A stretch of 64,000 nt of DNA from Paraburkholderia bryophila (GTDB lineage: Bacteria; Pseudomonadota; Gammaproteobacteria; Burkholderiales; Burkholderiaceae): positions 3,844,001 to 3,908,000 of the forward strand of contig NZ_JACCAS010000001.1 of assembly GCF_013409255.1 (NCBI RefSeq), given 5' to 3'. Below are positions 1 to 7,428 of the stretch, piece by piece. Position 1 is the stretch's first letter, and each line of letters starts with the position of its first letter. A program made the position numbers and the translations under genes. The notes beneath the pieces were generated by a model. It worked only from the letters and a program-made list of their open reading frames with translations, did not search any database and was not told the origin of the DNA.

Positions 1-97
1 TTTGTTTTTTGCCGCTAGCTTGTCCCAAGCGTCATCCGCGTCAATCTGAACGCCCAGCGCGCCTGTGAGTCTCACGTGTTCCCCAGGGAGAACGCTC

Positions 98-589
98 ATG
101 AACGTAGCTGACCTCACCGGCCTTGCGCTCGACTATTGGGTCGCGCGCAGCCTGCACGACTTCGTGCGCGAAATCCACTTTACCGACAGCGGCGAAACCG
201 TTTCGATTCGCGGCAATGATCGCGGACGTCCGTGGGACGGCCGGTTCACGCCGTCCACGTCATGGGAGGCTGCGGCTGCGGTACTGGAGCGCGCGCAACG
301 GCTGGAAGTGCGCGAGCGGACTGATCAGGGTGCGGCGCACTGCGTCGCGGATTTTGAAGGTAGTCACCGGACGGTGGAAGGGCGAGGGGACTCGCTGCGG
401 GAGGCTTTGCTGAGGGCGTTCGTCGAAAGCCGGTATGGCGAGACGGTGGACGATGTGCTGCACGAGGCGCAGGTGCTGAGCGGCGAGCGAGCGCAGCCGA
501 TCGGTGAGGAAACGGCACAAGGTTCGTATGGTGGCGATATGCCGAACCCGGATGGGCAGATTGGGGATATTCAGTCGGCGCCGCGGTAA
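98..589 (+). CDS. DUF2591/NinX-like small protein
   Basis: Encodes 163 residues. The N-terminus (MNVADLTGLALDYWVARS) resembles the start of the DUF2591/NinX family of phage-associated and bacterial proteins of unknown function (T-G-x-A-L-D-x-x-V-A pattern). An upstream in-frame GTG at 65 exists, but the ATG at 98 has GGGAG at 86-90 with a 7-nt spacer, so I chose 98. The middle holds a short acidic/basic alternation and the C-terminal 40 residues are Gly/Pro/Gln-rich and probably disordered. It sits alone beside two tRNA-Arg genes, with no other phage gene nearby. Function unknown; the family assignment is by eye. Confidence 0.7.
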   Translation: MNVADLTGLALDYWVARSLHDFVREIHFTDSGETVSIRGNDRGRPWDGRFTPSTSWEAAAAVLERAQRLEVRERTDQGAAHCVADFEGSHRTVEGRGDSLREALLRAFVESRYGETVDDVLHEAQVLSGERAQPIGEETAQGSYGGDMPNPDGQIGDIQSAPR

Positions 590-685
590 CTGAAGGGCTG
601 GCCGCCGCTGCCAGCTCCGCGAACTCATCAGCCCATGGGCTGGCCTGCTCGACGCAATTGAGCAAAATCCGTCGGACAAAAACAA

Positions 686-709
686 AGGGCCTTCCGATCG
701 GAAGGCCCT
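686..709 (-). terminator. Terminator of the distal tRNA-Arg gene
   Basis: A perfect 24-nt palindrome (arms AGGGCCTTCC around GATC) lies just downstream of the minus-strand tRNA at 717-793. On that strand the stem is followed by TTTGTTTTTG, as in an intrinsic terminator. Confidence 0.75.
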
Positions 710-711
710 CT

Positions 712-797
712 ATAAGTGGTGCGGCTGGCAGGATTCGAACCCACGACCCCTTGGTTCGTAGCCAAGTACTCTATCCATCTGAGCTACAGCCGCACGC
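712..797. repeat. 86-bp direct repeat, copy 1 (tRNA-Arg unit)
   Basis: Positions 712-797 and 868-953 are identical by eye at an offset of 156 bp. The repeat covers the whole tRNA-Arg gene plus 5 nt on the CCA side and 4 nt on the 5' side. The flanks, including the two terminator hairpins, differ, so the duplicated unit is little more than the tRNA. Confidence 0.85.
717..793 (-). tRNA. tRNA-Arg(ACG), copy 2
   Basis: On the minus strand this is a 77-nt tRNA. It has acceptor stem GCGGCTG/CAGCCGC, D-arm GCTC...GAGT, anticodon stem-loop CTTGG-CTACGAA-CCAAG with anticodon ACG, T-loop TTCGAAT, and an encoded CCA end. ACG reads CGN arginine codons, normally after A34-to-inosine editing by TadA. It is identical to the copy at 873-949 and followed by its own terminator at 686-709. 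Confidence 0.97.
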
Positions 798-841
798 TAA
801 ACGGGTGATGCAATACTGCAATGAAACCGGGTAAAACGTAA

Positions 842-864
842 GGGCCTCCCGGGAGGGAGGCCCT
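842..864 (-). terminator. Terminator between the two tRNA-Arg genes
   Basis: An inverted repeat (GGGCCTCCC / GGGAGGCCC) immediately downstream of the minus-strand tRNA at 873-949. Its 3' side on that strand is TTACGTTTTACC, a weak T tract, so termination is probable but may be leaky into the second tRNA. Confidence 0.6.
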
Positions 865-867
865 CGA

Positions 868-953
868 ATAAGTGGTGCGGCTGGCAGGATTCGAACCCAC
901 GACCCCTTGGTTCGTAGCCAAGTACTCTATCCATCTGAGCTACAGCCGCACGC
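868..953. repeat. 86-bp direct repeat, copy 2 (tRNA-Arg unit)
   Basis: Second copy of the exact repeat at 712-797; see that entry for its limits. Confidence 0.85.
873..949 (-). tRNA. tRNA-Arg(ACG), copy 1
   Basis: Same 77-nt sequence as the gene at 717-793, with anticodon ACG and encoded CCA. It is the promoter-proximal copy: a consensus TATAAT lies upstream at 963-968 on the minus strand. Confidence 0.97.
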
Positions 954-962
954 AGAAACGAG

Positions 963-968
963 ATTATA
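963..968 (-). promoter_or_regulatory. -10 element of the tRNA-Arg genes
   Basis: TATAAT on the minus strand, 13 nt before the tRNA 5' end at 949. It is embedded in a 16-nt string (954-969) that recurs exactly upstream of tRNA-Thr at 12509-12524. The -35 region is weak. Confidence 0.7.
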
Positions 969-1069
969 GCAAAGGTTTTCAAAAAGGGAAGGGTGTAACT
1001 GCGATTTGTCTCATGGTCATGATCGTGTACCCTTGATAGGCAGTCGTTTGCTGCAGTCAACGGATGATC

Positions 1070-1639
1070 ATGAACAAGGCCTTTGTCAAAGAGTCGAGTG
1101 AAGAGAATGACGACGACCTCGACGTCGCCCAGCCGGATGTCCCCGCGGGTACCAAAAATTACCTCACGCCCGCCGGCTATCGGCGCATGCGTGACGAACT
1201 GCTGCATCTGATCGACGTCGTGCGGCCCGAAGTGGTCAGGCTGGTGTCGTGGGCGGCGTCGAACGGCGATCGCTCGGAAAATGGCGATTACATCTACGGC
1301 AAGCGTCGGTTGCGTGAGATCGACCGGCGCATCCGCTTTCTGACCAAGCGCCTCGATCTCGCGGAAGTGGTCGACAGCAGCAAGCAGGAGAACATCGATC
1401 AGGTGTTTTTCGGCGCGACTGTCGAGTACGCGACCGAAGACGGCGAGGATCACGTCGTGACCATTGTCGGCGTCGACGAGGTCGATCTGGATATCGGCTA
1501 CGTGAGCTGGATCTCGCCGGTTGCACGCGCGCTGATCAAGGCGAAAATCGGCGATACGGTGACCTTGTACACGCCTGCCGGCCCGCAGCCAATCGACATA
1601 CTTAACGTCACCTATCCGCCGCCGGACACGGGCGGCTAG
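1070..1639 (+). CDS. greB: Transcription elongation factor GreB
   Basis: GreB binds the secondary channel of RNA polymerase and stimulates cleavage of backtracked transcripts. The 189-residue product starts MNKAFVKES, the usual GreB beginning. An acidic stretch (EENDDDLD) follows, then the N-terminal coiled coil around YLTPAGYRRMRDELLHL with the acidic tip region (NGDRSENGDY), and the C-terminal FKBP-like domain ending near IDILNVTY. An in-frame ATG at 1064 would add two residues; I chose 1070 because it gives the canonical N-terminus, but the ribosome site is weak for both. The gene stands alone, divergent from the tRNA-Arg pair. Confidence 0.95.
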   Translation: MNKAFVKESSEENDDDLDVAQPDVPAGTKNYLTPAGYRRMRDELLHLIDVVRPEVVRLVSWAASNGDRSENGDYIYGKRRLREIDRRIRFLTKRLDLAEVVDSSKQENIDQVFFGATVEYATEDGEDHVVTIVGVDEVDLDIGYVSWISPVARALIKAKIGDTVTLYTPAGPQPIDILNVTYPPPDTGG

Positions 1640-1721
1640 GGCGCTGAGCCGTCACGTTGTCGCAACAGATACTGGGATGCGATCGTGACATTGACCCGGC
1701 GCGCCTGCGGTACGACAACAT

Positions 1722-1748
1722 AAAAAAAGGCGCCGCAAACGGCGCCTT
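1722..1748 (-). terminator. Porin terminator
   Basis: A stem of AAGGCGCCG/CGGCGCCTT with loop CAAA; on the minus strand it is followed by seven T. It sits 27 bp past the porin stop codon, so it terminates the porin transcript. Read on the + strand it could also stop greB transcripts, but the T tract is on the minus side. Confidence 0.85.
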
Positions 1749-1774
1749 CGATACTACGAGACCTGCGTGCCGCT

Positions 1775-2926
1775 TTAGAAGCGGTGACGCAGACCTGCAG
1801 TGACAGCCACTTGCTTGTTGTTGCCCGAAGCAGCCAGACCGTTGATGTCGGCGTCGACGATCGCGCCGTCGTTGACTTGCTGGTATTCGCCTTGCAGGTA
1901 CACGTCGGTACGCTTGGACAGTGCGTACGCGGTTTGCAGGTTGAACTGGTTCCAGTGCGGACGCGTACCGGCCAGGCTCGCCTTGGTGTACGTGTACGAA
2001 CCGGCGATGCTCACTGCCGGCGTCAGAGCATAACGGGCGTTCGCTTCAAAATTCTGGAAGTGAGCGCTGCCACCGCCGAAGCCGCCGACACCAGCCGATT
2101 GACCCGACGCACCCGCGCCGATGCCAGCCAGACCCGACAGGTTGGTTTGCGAGTACACCAGGCCGACTGTTGCCGGGCCGAACGCGTAGTTAGCACCCGC
2201 GCCCCACGTCTGCTGGCGACCAGCAAAGAACGTGTTGTCGCTCGACACCGCGCCACCCGAGTTAAACGCGGCCTGTGCGCCGGTCGCACCGTTGCTGTTC
2301 AGTTGCAGGTAAGCGGCAGCGACGTTCAGGCCGCCCCAGTTGTACGACGCGCCGGCGCTGTACGCGCGGTTGTTCGCAAAGCCGTCAGCCTGGTTCGAGA
2401 AGCCGTACAACGCGCCGAACTTGAAGCCGCCGTAGTTCACGCTCTGATACTTGACCGAGTTGTTCACACGGAACGAGTTGTTCAGGTTGTCGTTGTCGAA
2501 CGGGTGCGCGAACTGCGTGCCGCCGTATTGCGTACCGGTCAGCGCCAGCGGGCCGACGTAGTCGACCATGCTGTCGTATTGACGGCCGAGCGTCACGGCG
2601 CCGAACTGGTCGCTTGCGAGGCCGACGAACGCTTGACGGCCGAATTCGCGACCGCCTTGCTTCAGCGTGCCGTCATTGATACCGAAGCCGTTTTCCAACG
2701 TGAAGATGGCCTTGAGACCGCCACCCAGATCTTCAGCGCCGCGCAGGCCCCAACGGCTGCCGTTCACCGAACCACTGGTTTCCTGCCAGTTGCTATGGCC
2801 GTGCTGGTTGTTCGTATAAGTAATGCCGGCGTCGATCAAGCCGTACAGCGTGACGCTGCTTTGAGCTTGCGCAGCCGTTGCAAAAACGCCCGTGAGGGCA
2901 GCGACCATGAGTGTCTTCTTCATCAT
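1775..2926 (-). CDS. Outer-membrane porin (Burkholderia Omp/Porin_4 type)
   Basis: A 383-residue trimeric-porin-type beta barrel for passive diffusion across the outer membrane. It begins with a signal peptide (MMKKTLMVAALTGVFATAAQA, cleavage before QSSVTLYG) and the classic mature start SVTLYGLIDAG. Alternating beta-strand patterns rich in Gly, Asn, Tyr and aromatics run throughout, and the last residues LRHRF carry the terminal Phe needed for BAM-mediated insertion. The reading frame is open 59 codons further upstream, but the signal peptide and GGAG 7 nt before 2926 fix the start; a second ATG at 2923 is also possible. Burkholderia genomes carry many paralogues, so substrate is unknown. 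The leader before it is long and AT-rich. Confidence 0.93.
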   Translation of the reverse strand: MMKKTLMVAALTGVFATAAQAQSSVTLYGLIDAGITYTNNQHGHSNWQETSGSVNGSRWGLRGAEDLGGGLKAIFTLENGFGINDGTLKQGGREFGRQAFVGLASDQFGAVTLGRQYDSMVDYVGPLALTGTQYGGTQFAHPFDNDNLNNSFRVNNSVKYQSVNYGGFKFGALYGFSNQADGFANNRAYSAGASYNWGGLNVAAAYLQLNSNGATGAQAAFNSGGAVSSDNTFFAGRQQTWGAGANYAFGPATVGLVYSQTNLSGLAGIGAGASGQSAGVGGFGGGSAHFQNFEANARYALTPAVSIAGSYTYTKASLAGTRPHWNQFNLQTAYALSKRTDVYLQGEYQQVNDGAIVDADINGLAASGNNKQVAVTAGLRHRF

Positions 2927-3333
2927 TTTGTAACTCCGAGAGCGAGAGTGGGTATTGAACCCAGGCTTTAGGGAGACCTTCACGCGGGCCGCTGCGAGAG
3001 GCGTGATCCGTGTGAGCTGCGCGCAGAACAAAAAACGCGCTGGTTTCCGGTTACGCAAAGTGTAGAGAGACGGCTTGCGACATGGACATTCCGATTTTCG
3101 CAATAAAGTATTACGCGATCGGAAACGATGTGTGAATGCCGTGCGAGCCTTATAGATAAAGGCTGTCGGCGTTATTCATGGAATGGGGAAAGCGGTTCGG
3201 CGCGATTGGCGTTGCTCATTTGCTACAGTAATCGATGAAAAAAAACAACGAGATAATTCGTAAAAATTGATTGTTGTCTCGAATGAAATAGATGATTGTT
3301 GATTGTGTAGATAATCGAAATCTTCTCAACCGC
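2927..3333. other. AT-rich intergenic region between porin and candidate sRNA
   Basis: No gene is seen. The part next to the porin (2927-3103) reads as open frame but lacks coding character and is probably the porin leader. From about 3210 to 3333 the sequence is strongly A/T-rich with repeated TTGATTG-like words, consistent with divergent promoters for the porin and for the RNA candidate to the right. Confidence 0.5.
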
Positions 3334-3339
3334 TATACT
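3334..3339 (+). promoter_or_regulatory. Candidate -10 box of the sRNA
   Basis: TATACT, one mismatch from TATAAT, placed so that transcription would begin at about 3345-3347, exactly where the first hairpin of the RNA candidate starts. No good -35 box is seen at 16-18 bp upstream; the region upstream is AT-rich. Confidence 0.5.
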
Positions 3340-3345
3340 CAACTT

Positions 3346-3429
3346 TCTGCTTTCCGAAGCAGACTTTTTCGTTGACGAAAAAGATCTCCAAACCTTTGTC
3401 GGCGCGACTTCCCAGTCGCGCTTTTTTTT
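3346..3429 (+). ncRNA. Candidate three-hairpin small RNA
   Basis: Three perfect stem-loops occur in series. TCTGCTT-TCCG-AAGCAGA is at 3346-3363 (7 bp, 4-nt loop), CTTTTTCG-TTGA-CGAAAAAG at 3364-3383 (8 bp, 4-nt loop), and GCGCGACT-TCCC-AGTCGCGC at 3402-3421 (8 bp, 4-nt loop), followed by eight T (3422-3429) as an intrinsic terminator. Between hairpins 2 and 3 lies an 18-nt unpaired stretch (3384-3401) containing CTCC and CCTTT, complementary to Shine-Dalgarno-like sequence. A -10 box sits upstream and no ORF is associated. The arrangement is typical of an Hfq-type regulatory RNA of about 84 nt. I do not recognise it as a named family. It is divergent from the porin. Confidence 0.6.
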
Positions 3430-3459
3430 CGTCCGTCGGCGTGCGGATGCGCGCGCCGG

Positions 3460-3732
3460 TTAGTGCGCGGGCGCTGCGTCGTCAGCCAGATCCCATTCGG
3501 TGGTGGCCGGCACGCTCCAGTCTTCCATCACATAGCGGCGCGCGTCCATGGGCGACGACAACAGGTTCTGCCAGTGATCGCCGTGCCAGGCGGGAGACAC
3601 GGGAAACATAGGATCAAGCTGAAAGGCGGACGAGCCTGTCATTTCCGCGCGTGCTTCGGACTGACCGTCCGTTGCCCTGAGGTGCGACTGCGTGAGCCAC
3701 GTCATCAACCGGCGGATTTCATTCAACAGCAT
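3460..3732 (-). CDS. Hypothetical 90-residue protein
   Basis: The frame is open to 4056, but the region above 3732 is AT-rich and codon use there is not coding-like. The ATG at 3732 has AGGAGA (complement of 3738-3743) in front, so I take a 90-residue protein. It begins MLLNEIRRLMTWLTQSHLR, an amphipathic helix, and continues with a hydrophilic part rich in Asp, Trp and Pro ending DLADDAAPAH. No signal peptide or known motif. It converges on the sRNA candidate. Function unknown. Confidence 0.65.
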   Translation of the reverse strand: MLLNEIRRLMTWLTQSHLRATDGQSEARAEMTGSSAFQLDPMFPVSPAWHGDHWQNLLSSPMDARRYVMEDWSVPATTEWDLADDAAPAH

Positions 3733-4173
3733 GACATTCTCCTGATCTGCATCACAACATTTGCTATTTTCAATGATGCTGACGGGAGTGCGGCGCAACA
3801 AGTCGGAAAAACACTTACTAAAAACATCATTTGTTACACAAATGGGCGACGTGTAGAAATTTTTCCCGCTATTACGCATCTTACGTCCTTGAGTCAGTAA
3901 TATTGACGCGAAATTTATTCGGTATTTACCGAGATATTCGATAAACATTGCCGATTGAGTTTGCATTGCGCATAGTTTGTTGCAAGCTAAACGAATATTA
4001 AAAATTTGCTTGACGACGATTCTTCGTCCCCCGTATAACGGCAAAGCTGAATTCACTTAACCGATCTGATTTCAGATGGGTTGTCAGAAATAATCCATGG
4101 CGGATAGTTTGACAGTGGTATTCGGCGTGAGGGCATTGCCCGATTTTTATAAATCCTCGAGGGAAACTGGAAC
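3733..4173. other. AT-rich intergenic region upstream of cspA
   Basis: No convincing gene. Base composition is much more AT-rich than the neighbours. It must hold the promoter of the minus-strand 90-residue gene and the promoter and leader of the cold-shock gene. A perfect TTGACA occurs at 4109-4114 on the + strand, but no good -10 box follows at the right distance; a TATAAA lies at 4148-4153 close to the cold-shock start. Confidence 0.45.
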
Positions 4174-4377
4174 ATGGAAACTGGTATCGTCAAATGGTTC
4201 AACGATGCTAAGGGCTTTGGCTTCATCACATCGGATTCGGGTGGCGAAGATCTGTTCGCGCACTTCTCGGAAATTCGCGCCGACGGCTTCAAGTCGCTGA
4301 AGGAAAACCAGCGCGTCTCGTTCGAAGTCAAAGCCGGCCCGAAGGGCAAGCAGGCTGCGAACATCCAGCCGCTGTAA
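4174..4377 (+). CDS. cspA: Cold-shock protein, CspA family
   Basis: A 67-residue single cold-shock (OB-fold) domain that binds single-stranded RNA/DNA and melts RNA structure. Both RNA-binding motifs are present: RNP1 KGFGFIT (residues 13-19) and RNP2 DLFAHFS (residues 26-32). Length and the start [17 protein letters not shown] are standard. It is monocistronic, with an AT-rich upstream region and an intrinsic terminator 41 bp after the stop. Bacteria of this group carry several copies, so whether this one is cold-induced cannot be told from sequence. Confidence 0.97.
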   Translation: METGIVKWFNDAKGFGFITSDSGGEDLFAHFSEIRADGFKSLKENQRVSFEVKAGPKGKQAANIQPL

Positions 4378-4733
4378 GAAGCCGCGCACGGCTGTATCGC
4401 GCAGTGGATCGGAAAGGAGCCCTCGCATGAAAGCGAGGGCTTTTTTAATGCCTGTTTCGTTATCGTGCCGCTATCGCGGTGCTGGATCGAATTAACTATC
4501 CGGTTCGAATGGTTGTCGCTGAACGAACAAAATCAACGCACAACGGTTTTTGAGTCGGTGCAGCGTTTATCCGAAAAATATAATCGTGATGAATTTTATC
4601 GGTCGCGCAAAGCATCGGGAAATGTGGCGCGCCGCGCTGCTGCTCAACACAGATCATTCGATGCAATCCGGGTACAGGGCAGCCAACTGGTGCATACTTG
4701 CCGCAAAGTCACGCGTCCAAAGTATCCCTTTCC
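4378..4733. other. Intergenic region between cspA and the exonuclease gene
   Basis: Apart from the cspA terminator, no gene is seen. A consensus TATAAT lies at 4579-4584 on the + strand in an AT-rich patch and may be the -10 box for the exonuclease gene. No clear -35 box accompanies it. Confidence 0.45.
4419..4446 (+). terminator. cspA terminator
   Basis: Stem GCCCTCGC/GCGAGGGC (4419-4426 and 4433-4440) with a 6-nt loop, followed by six T (4441-4446). Confidence 0.93.
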
Positions 4734-5885
4734 ATGTCTGAACAGTTTTTGTCGGAGCCGGCCCTGGATGGCCCGATCGTTTTCGTCGACCTTGAAACCA
4801 CCGGCGGCTCGACCAGCGAACATCGCATTACCGAAGTCGGCGTGGTCGAAATCGGACCCGCCGGCGTCTCGCGCTGGAGCAGTCTGGTCGACCCTCAGCA
4901 GCCGATCCCGTCCTTCATCCAGCAACTCACCGGTATCACCAATGCGATGGTGCGCGGCGCGCCGACCTTCGACGCAATCGCGCCGGCGCTGTTCGAGCGC
5001 CTGAACGGCAAACTATTCGTCGCTCATAACGCGAGTTTCGATCGCGGTTTTCTGCGCGGTGAGTTTCGCCGCGCCGGACTGGCGTTCGATCCGGACGTGC
5101 TGTGCACGGTGCGTCTGTCGCGTGCGTTGTTTCCGGCGGAAAAGCGCCATGGACTGGATGCATTGGTCGAGCGTCATGCGCTGGTGCCATCCGATCGTCA
5201 CCGCGCACTCGCCGACGCCGATCTGATCTGGCAGTTCTGGCAGCGCCTGCACGGCCTCGTGCCGTTAGATGTGTTGCGAAGCCAGATCGAGCGCACCACG
5301 CGGCGCTACCGGCTCGCCGGCGACATCACCGAAGACCTGCTGGACAGCGCGCCGGCCGGATGCGGCGTCTACGCGTTCTATGGGGAGGAGGATCTGCCGC
5401 TGTACGTCGGACGAAGCGTGCGGGTGCGTCAGCGTTTGCGCTCGCATTTGACCGGCGAAAAGCGGTCGTCGAAAGATATTCGACTTGCGCAGCAGGTACG
5501 GCGCGTCGAGTGGCGCGCGACCGGTGGCGAACTGGGCGCGATGCTGGCGGAAGCGCAGTGGATCGCGACTTTGCGTCCCGGTCACAACCGAGTGCCGCGA
5601 GTCACGAAAAGCGATCCGGCGGACGCGCCTTGGCCGTTTCAAGGCCCGATCGTTTTCGAGGAGCGCGAGGAAGAGTCACAGGCGCGCACGTTTCATGTGG
5701 TTGATCGCTGGCGCTATGTGGGTCATGCGCCATCGCTCGCGCAGGCGGCGGATTTGTATGCATCGAGCGTCGCGGGGCCGTTCGAACTGTCGACCTACCG
5801 CATCCTCCAAAGTCACCTCGCGCGCGGTTTGCGCGTGATGCCGCTGAGCGTGACGAGCGGCGCATCCGCGCCGAGTCTCGCCTAG
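4734..5885 (+). CDS. DnaQ-like 3'-5' exonuclease fused to GIY-YIG nuclease domain
   Basis: The 383-residue protein joins two nuclease domains. Residues 14-175 form a DEDDh exonuclease like DNA polymerase III epsilon: Exo I VDLETTG (D19, E21), Exo II VAHNASFD (D103), Exo III HRALADAD (H156, D161). Residues about 205-290 form a UvrC/Cho-type GIY-YIG nuclease (GVYAF at 211-215, LYVGRS at 223-228, a later Glu in the EAQWIATL segment). The C-terminal 90 residues are not recognised. Fusions of this kind are known in many bacteria and are thought to act in DNA repair; the substrate is unclear. An upstream in-frame TTG at 4698 exists, but ATG 4734 gives the natural domain start. Confidence 0.88.
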   Translation: MSEQFLSEPALDGPIVFVDLETTGGSTSEHRITEVGVVEIGPAGVSRWSSLVDPQQPIPSFIQQLTGITNAMVRGAPTFDAIAPALFERLNGKLFVAHNASFDRGFLRGEFRRAGLAFDPDVLCTVRLSRALFPAEKRHGLDALVERHALVPSDRHRALADADLIWQFWQRLHGLVPLDVLRSQIERTTRRYRLAGDITEDLLDSAPAGCGVYAFYGEEDLPLYVGRSVRVRQRLRSHLTGEKRSSKDIRLAQQVRRVEWRATGGELGAMLAEAQWIATLRPGHNRVPRVTKSDPADAPWPFQGPIVFEEREEESQARTFHVVDRWRYVGHAPSLAQAADLYASSVAGPFELSTYRILQSHLARGLRVMPLSVTSGASAPSLA

Positions 5886-5932
5886 CCCAATCAGCCGGTT
5901 GAGCCGGGCGGCGTTCTATCACGCCGCGCCGC

Positions 5933-6529
5933 TCAACCCGTCGCGCCTACGCCGCCCGTCTCGCACACATGACCCAGCGCGCGAGTCAGCGCGCCCGAGC
6001 GGGCCGAGTCGTAGCGTGTCAGCGATTTCCAGTTGGCCAGCGCTTGTGCGACGCGCGACGGACAATCCGGCGCCGTGCGCAGCGACTGCACGCGCGCGAG
6101 GCTGGCCACTAGCGATTGCGTCAGCCGGTCCAGTTGCGGCCTCGTCGTGGTGGCGAGATCCGGTGCCGGGCCTTGCGGTGGTTGCGTAGCGCGCCAGTTG
6201 GCAAACAGCGCGTTCTGCACGTCCTTGCTCGCGTCGATCTGATCCTGGAAGAACGCATGAGCGAACGCGGGGTCGACATTGGCGGCCGCCGCGCGTTTCT
6301 CGACATCGGCGAGGAGTGTGTTTTCGCGCGGCGTATCGGTGATCGCCTGATGATTCGCCCACTTCCAGCGTGCGACCGGCTCCGCCAGCGCAAGGCGTTG
6401 CGAGGCCAGCGCGATCAGATTGGTGAGCGCCGTGTCGTCGCCATCTGCGACAGCGGGAGCGGACGTAAATGCAAGCGCGGCGAACAACGTCAGCGCACAG
6501 AACGCGCCAAAGCGAAACGAACGATTCAT
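5933..6529 (-). CDS. Periplasmic chorismate mutase (AroQ-gamma type)
   Basis: Converts chorismate to prephenate, here probably outside the cytoplasm. The 198-residue product starts with a signal peptide (MNRSFRFGAFCALTLFAALA...APAVA, cleavage near ADGDD). An all-helical domain follows with the AroQ pattern: LIALASQRLALAEPVARWKW, then TPRENTLLADVEKRA and FFQDQIDASKDVQ. Length and secretion signal fit the gamma subclass (secreted chorismate mutases of Pseudomonas, Burkholderia and Mycobacterium). The frame is open to 6631, but only the 6529 start gives a clean signal peptide; the sequence before it is CT-rich without a Shine-Dalgarno, so the start is not certain. Its physiological role is unknown in the family. 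Confidence 0.85.
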   Translation of the reverse strand: MNRSFRFGAFCALTLFAALAFTSAPAVADGDDTALTNLIALASQRLALAEPVARWKWANHQAITDTPRENTLLADVEKRAAAANVDPAFAHAFFQDQIDASKDVQNALFANWRATQPPQGPAPDLATTTRPQLDRLTQSLVASLARVQSLRTAPDCPSRVAQALANWKSLTRYDSARSGALTRALGHVCETGGVGATG

Positions 6530-6805
6530 GGAGGAGGCAGTGGCCGGACGGCCGCGGAAGAAAAACCAGAAGAATAGACGATGCCCGGCGCTGCGGGCGT
6601 ATTCATCGGCGAAAAGCGGCGCGCGAAACACAACCCGTGGCGCGCATTAAAGCTTGAGGGCGAACGTAGCCGGACGCCGGGCGTCGAACTCAGACGGTTT
6701 TAACCCGCGTCACCCGCAAAGCGTGAAACTTATCGTGACGCGCGTGCGAATCCGCGCCGCGCGCCGAATGCGCGGACGCCGATGCTGCATCGCGCCACTG
6801 ACTCA

Positions 6806-6955
6806 TTACTTCGAGTCGCACGACTTTCGTTGTTCGTCGAAAAAGGCGCGAACGTGCTCCGGCAGTTCTGCACCCAGAAACTCGACGCCAGCGGGTTCCG
6901 GATCCGGGCTGAAAACTTTGTCCGGGGTCGGAATCTTCGGTGGTTTGGCATCCAT
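6806..6955 (-). CDS. Small 49-residue hypothetical protein
   Basis: A short gene preceded by AAAGGAGAATGATC, an ideal ribosome site for the ATG at 6955. The product is acidic and Pro-rich (MDAKPPKIPTPDK..., then EPAGVEFLGAELPEHVRAFF, ending RKSCDSK). The second half could form one amphipathic helix. No signal peptide. It was recognised from the ribosome site and the good codon use in this frame; larger open frames over the same DNA have Arg/Ser/Cys-rich, non-coding character. Function unknown. Confidence 0.65.
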   Translation of the reverse strand: MDAKPPKIPTPDKVFSPDPEPAGVEFLGAELPEHVRAFFDEQRKSCDSK

Positions 6956-7428
6956 GATCATTCTCCTTTACAAACCGATTATCTGCCTCGGTCCCCGTTT
7001 TGCACCAGCAGCTGATGCAGCTCACATGTTGTTTGTTGCTTTAACGGCACAGGCCAACATTTGAACAGAGTGTTTGAATAAAATTTGTCGGTTGCCTTGC
7101 GAGTGTTCGGCTTTTCATACACCCGTTCAAACCAGTCCGATACTCCTCACCGTTTCCCTGTCAGCCTTGTCGCACGGGCATTTCGCCGCAGTGCTTCTCA
7201 TGCTTCGTGCGTCACGCGTTCAACGCAGTTGATATGAACAAACCGCAGTGATTTTTGTGCACTGCCGCATCGACAGGAGTTTCCCGTTAAGAGGCCGAAC
7301 GTTCGTTAATTACCGGTCCGTTGGTCTGCTCATTCAGCCGCCTAATCTTTTCGTAAACGATTGATTCTCCGATTTCGTTGACGCCTAACCGGCGGTTTTA
7401 AGTTTTTTTTGCAAAAATTAAAGAAGCT
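6956..7428. other. Intergenic region between small gene and uvrA2
   Basis: About 470 bp, moderately AT-rich, with no convincing ORF or ribosome site and no clear terminator hairpin for the minus-strand uvrA2 gene. It must contain the promoter for the 49-residue gene. Confidence 0.4.

Noticed and set aside
98..949. Prophage or attachment site at the tRNA-Arg genes
   Set aside because: Only a NinX-like small gene is present; no integrase, no phage genes, and the 86-bp repeat is just the duplicated tRNA.
3733..4056. Upstream extension of the 90-residue gene to 198 residues
   Set aside because: The extension is AT-rich with poor codon use, and a strong ribosome site fixes the start at 3732.
3733..4173. 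Riboswitch or thermosensor upstream of cspA
   Set aside because: The region is AT-rich but I found no conserved aptamer-like helix set; a cold-shock leader cannot be shown from one sequence.
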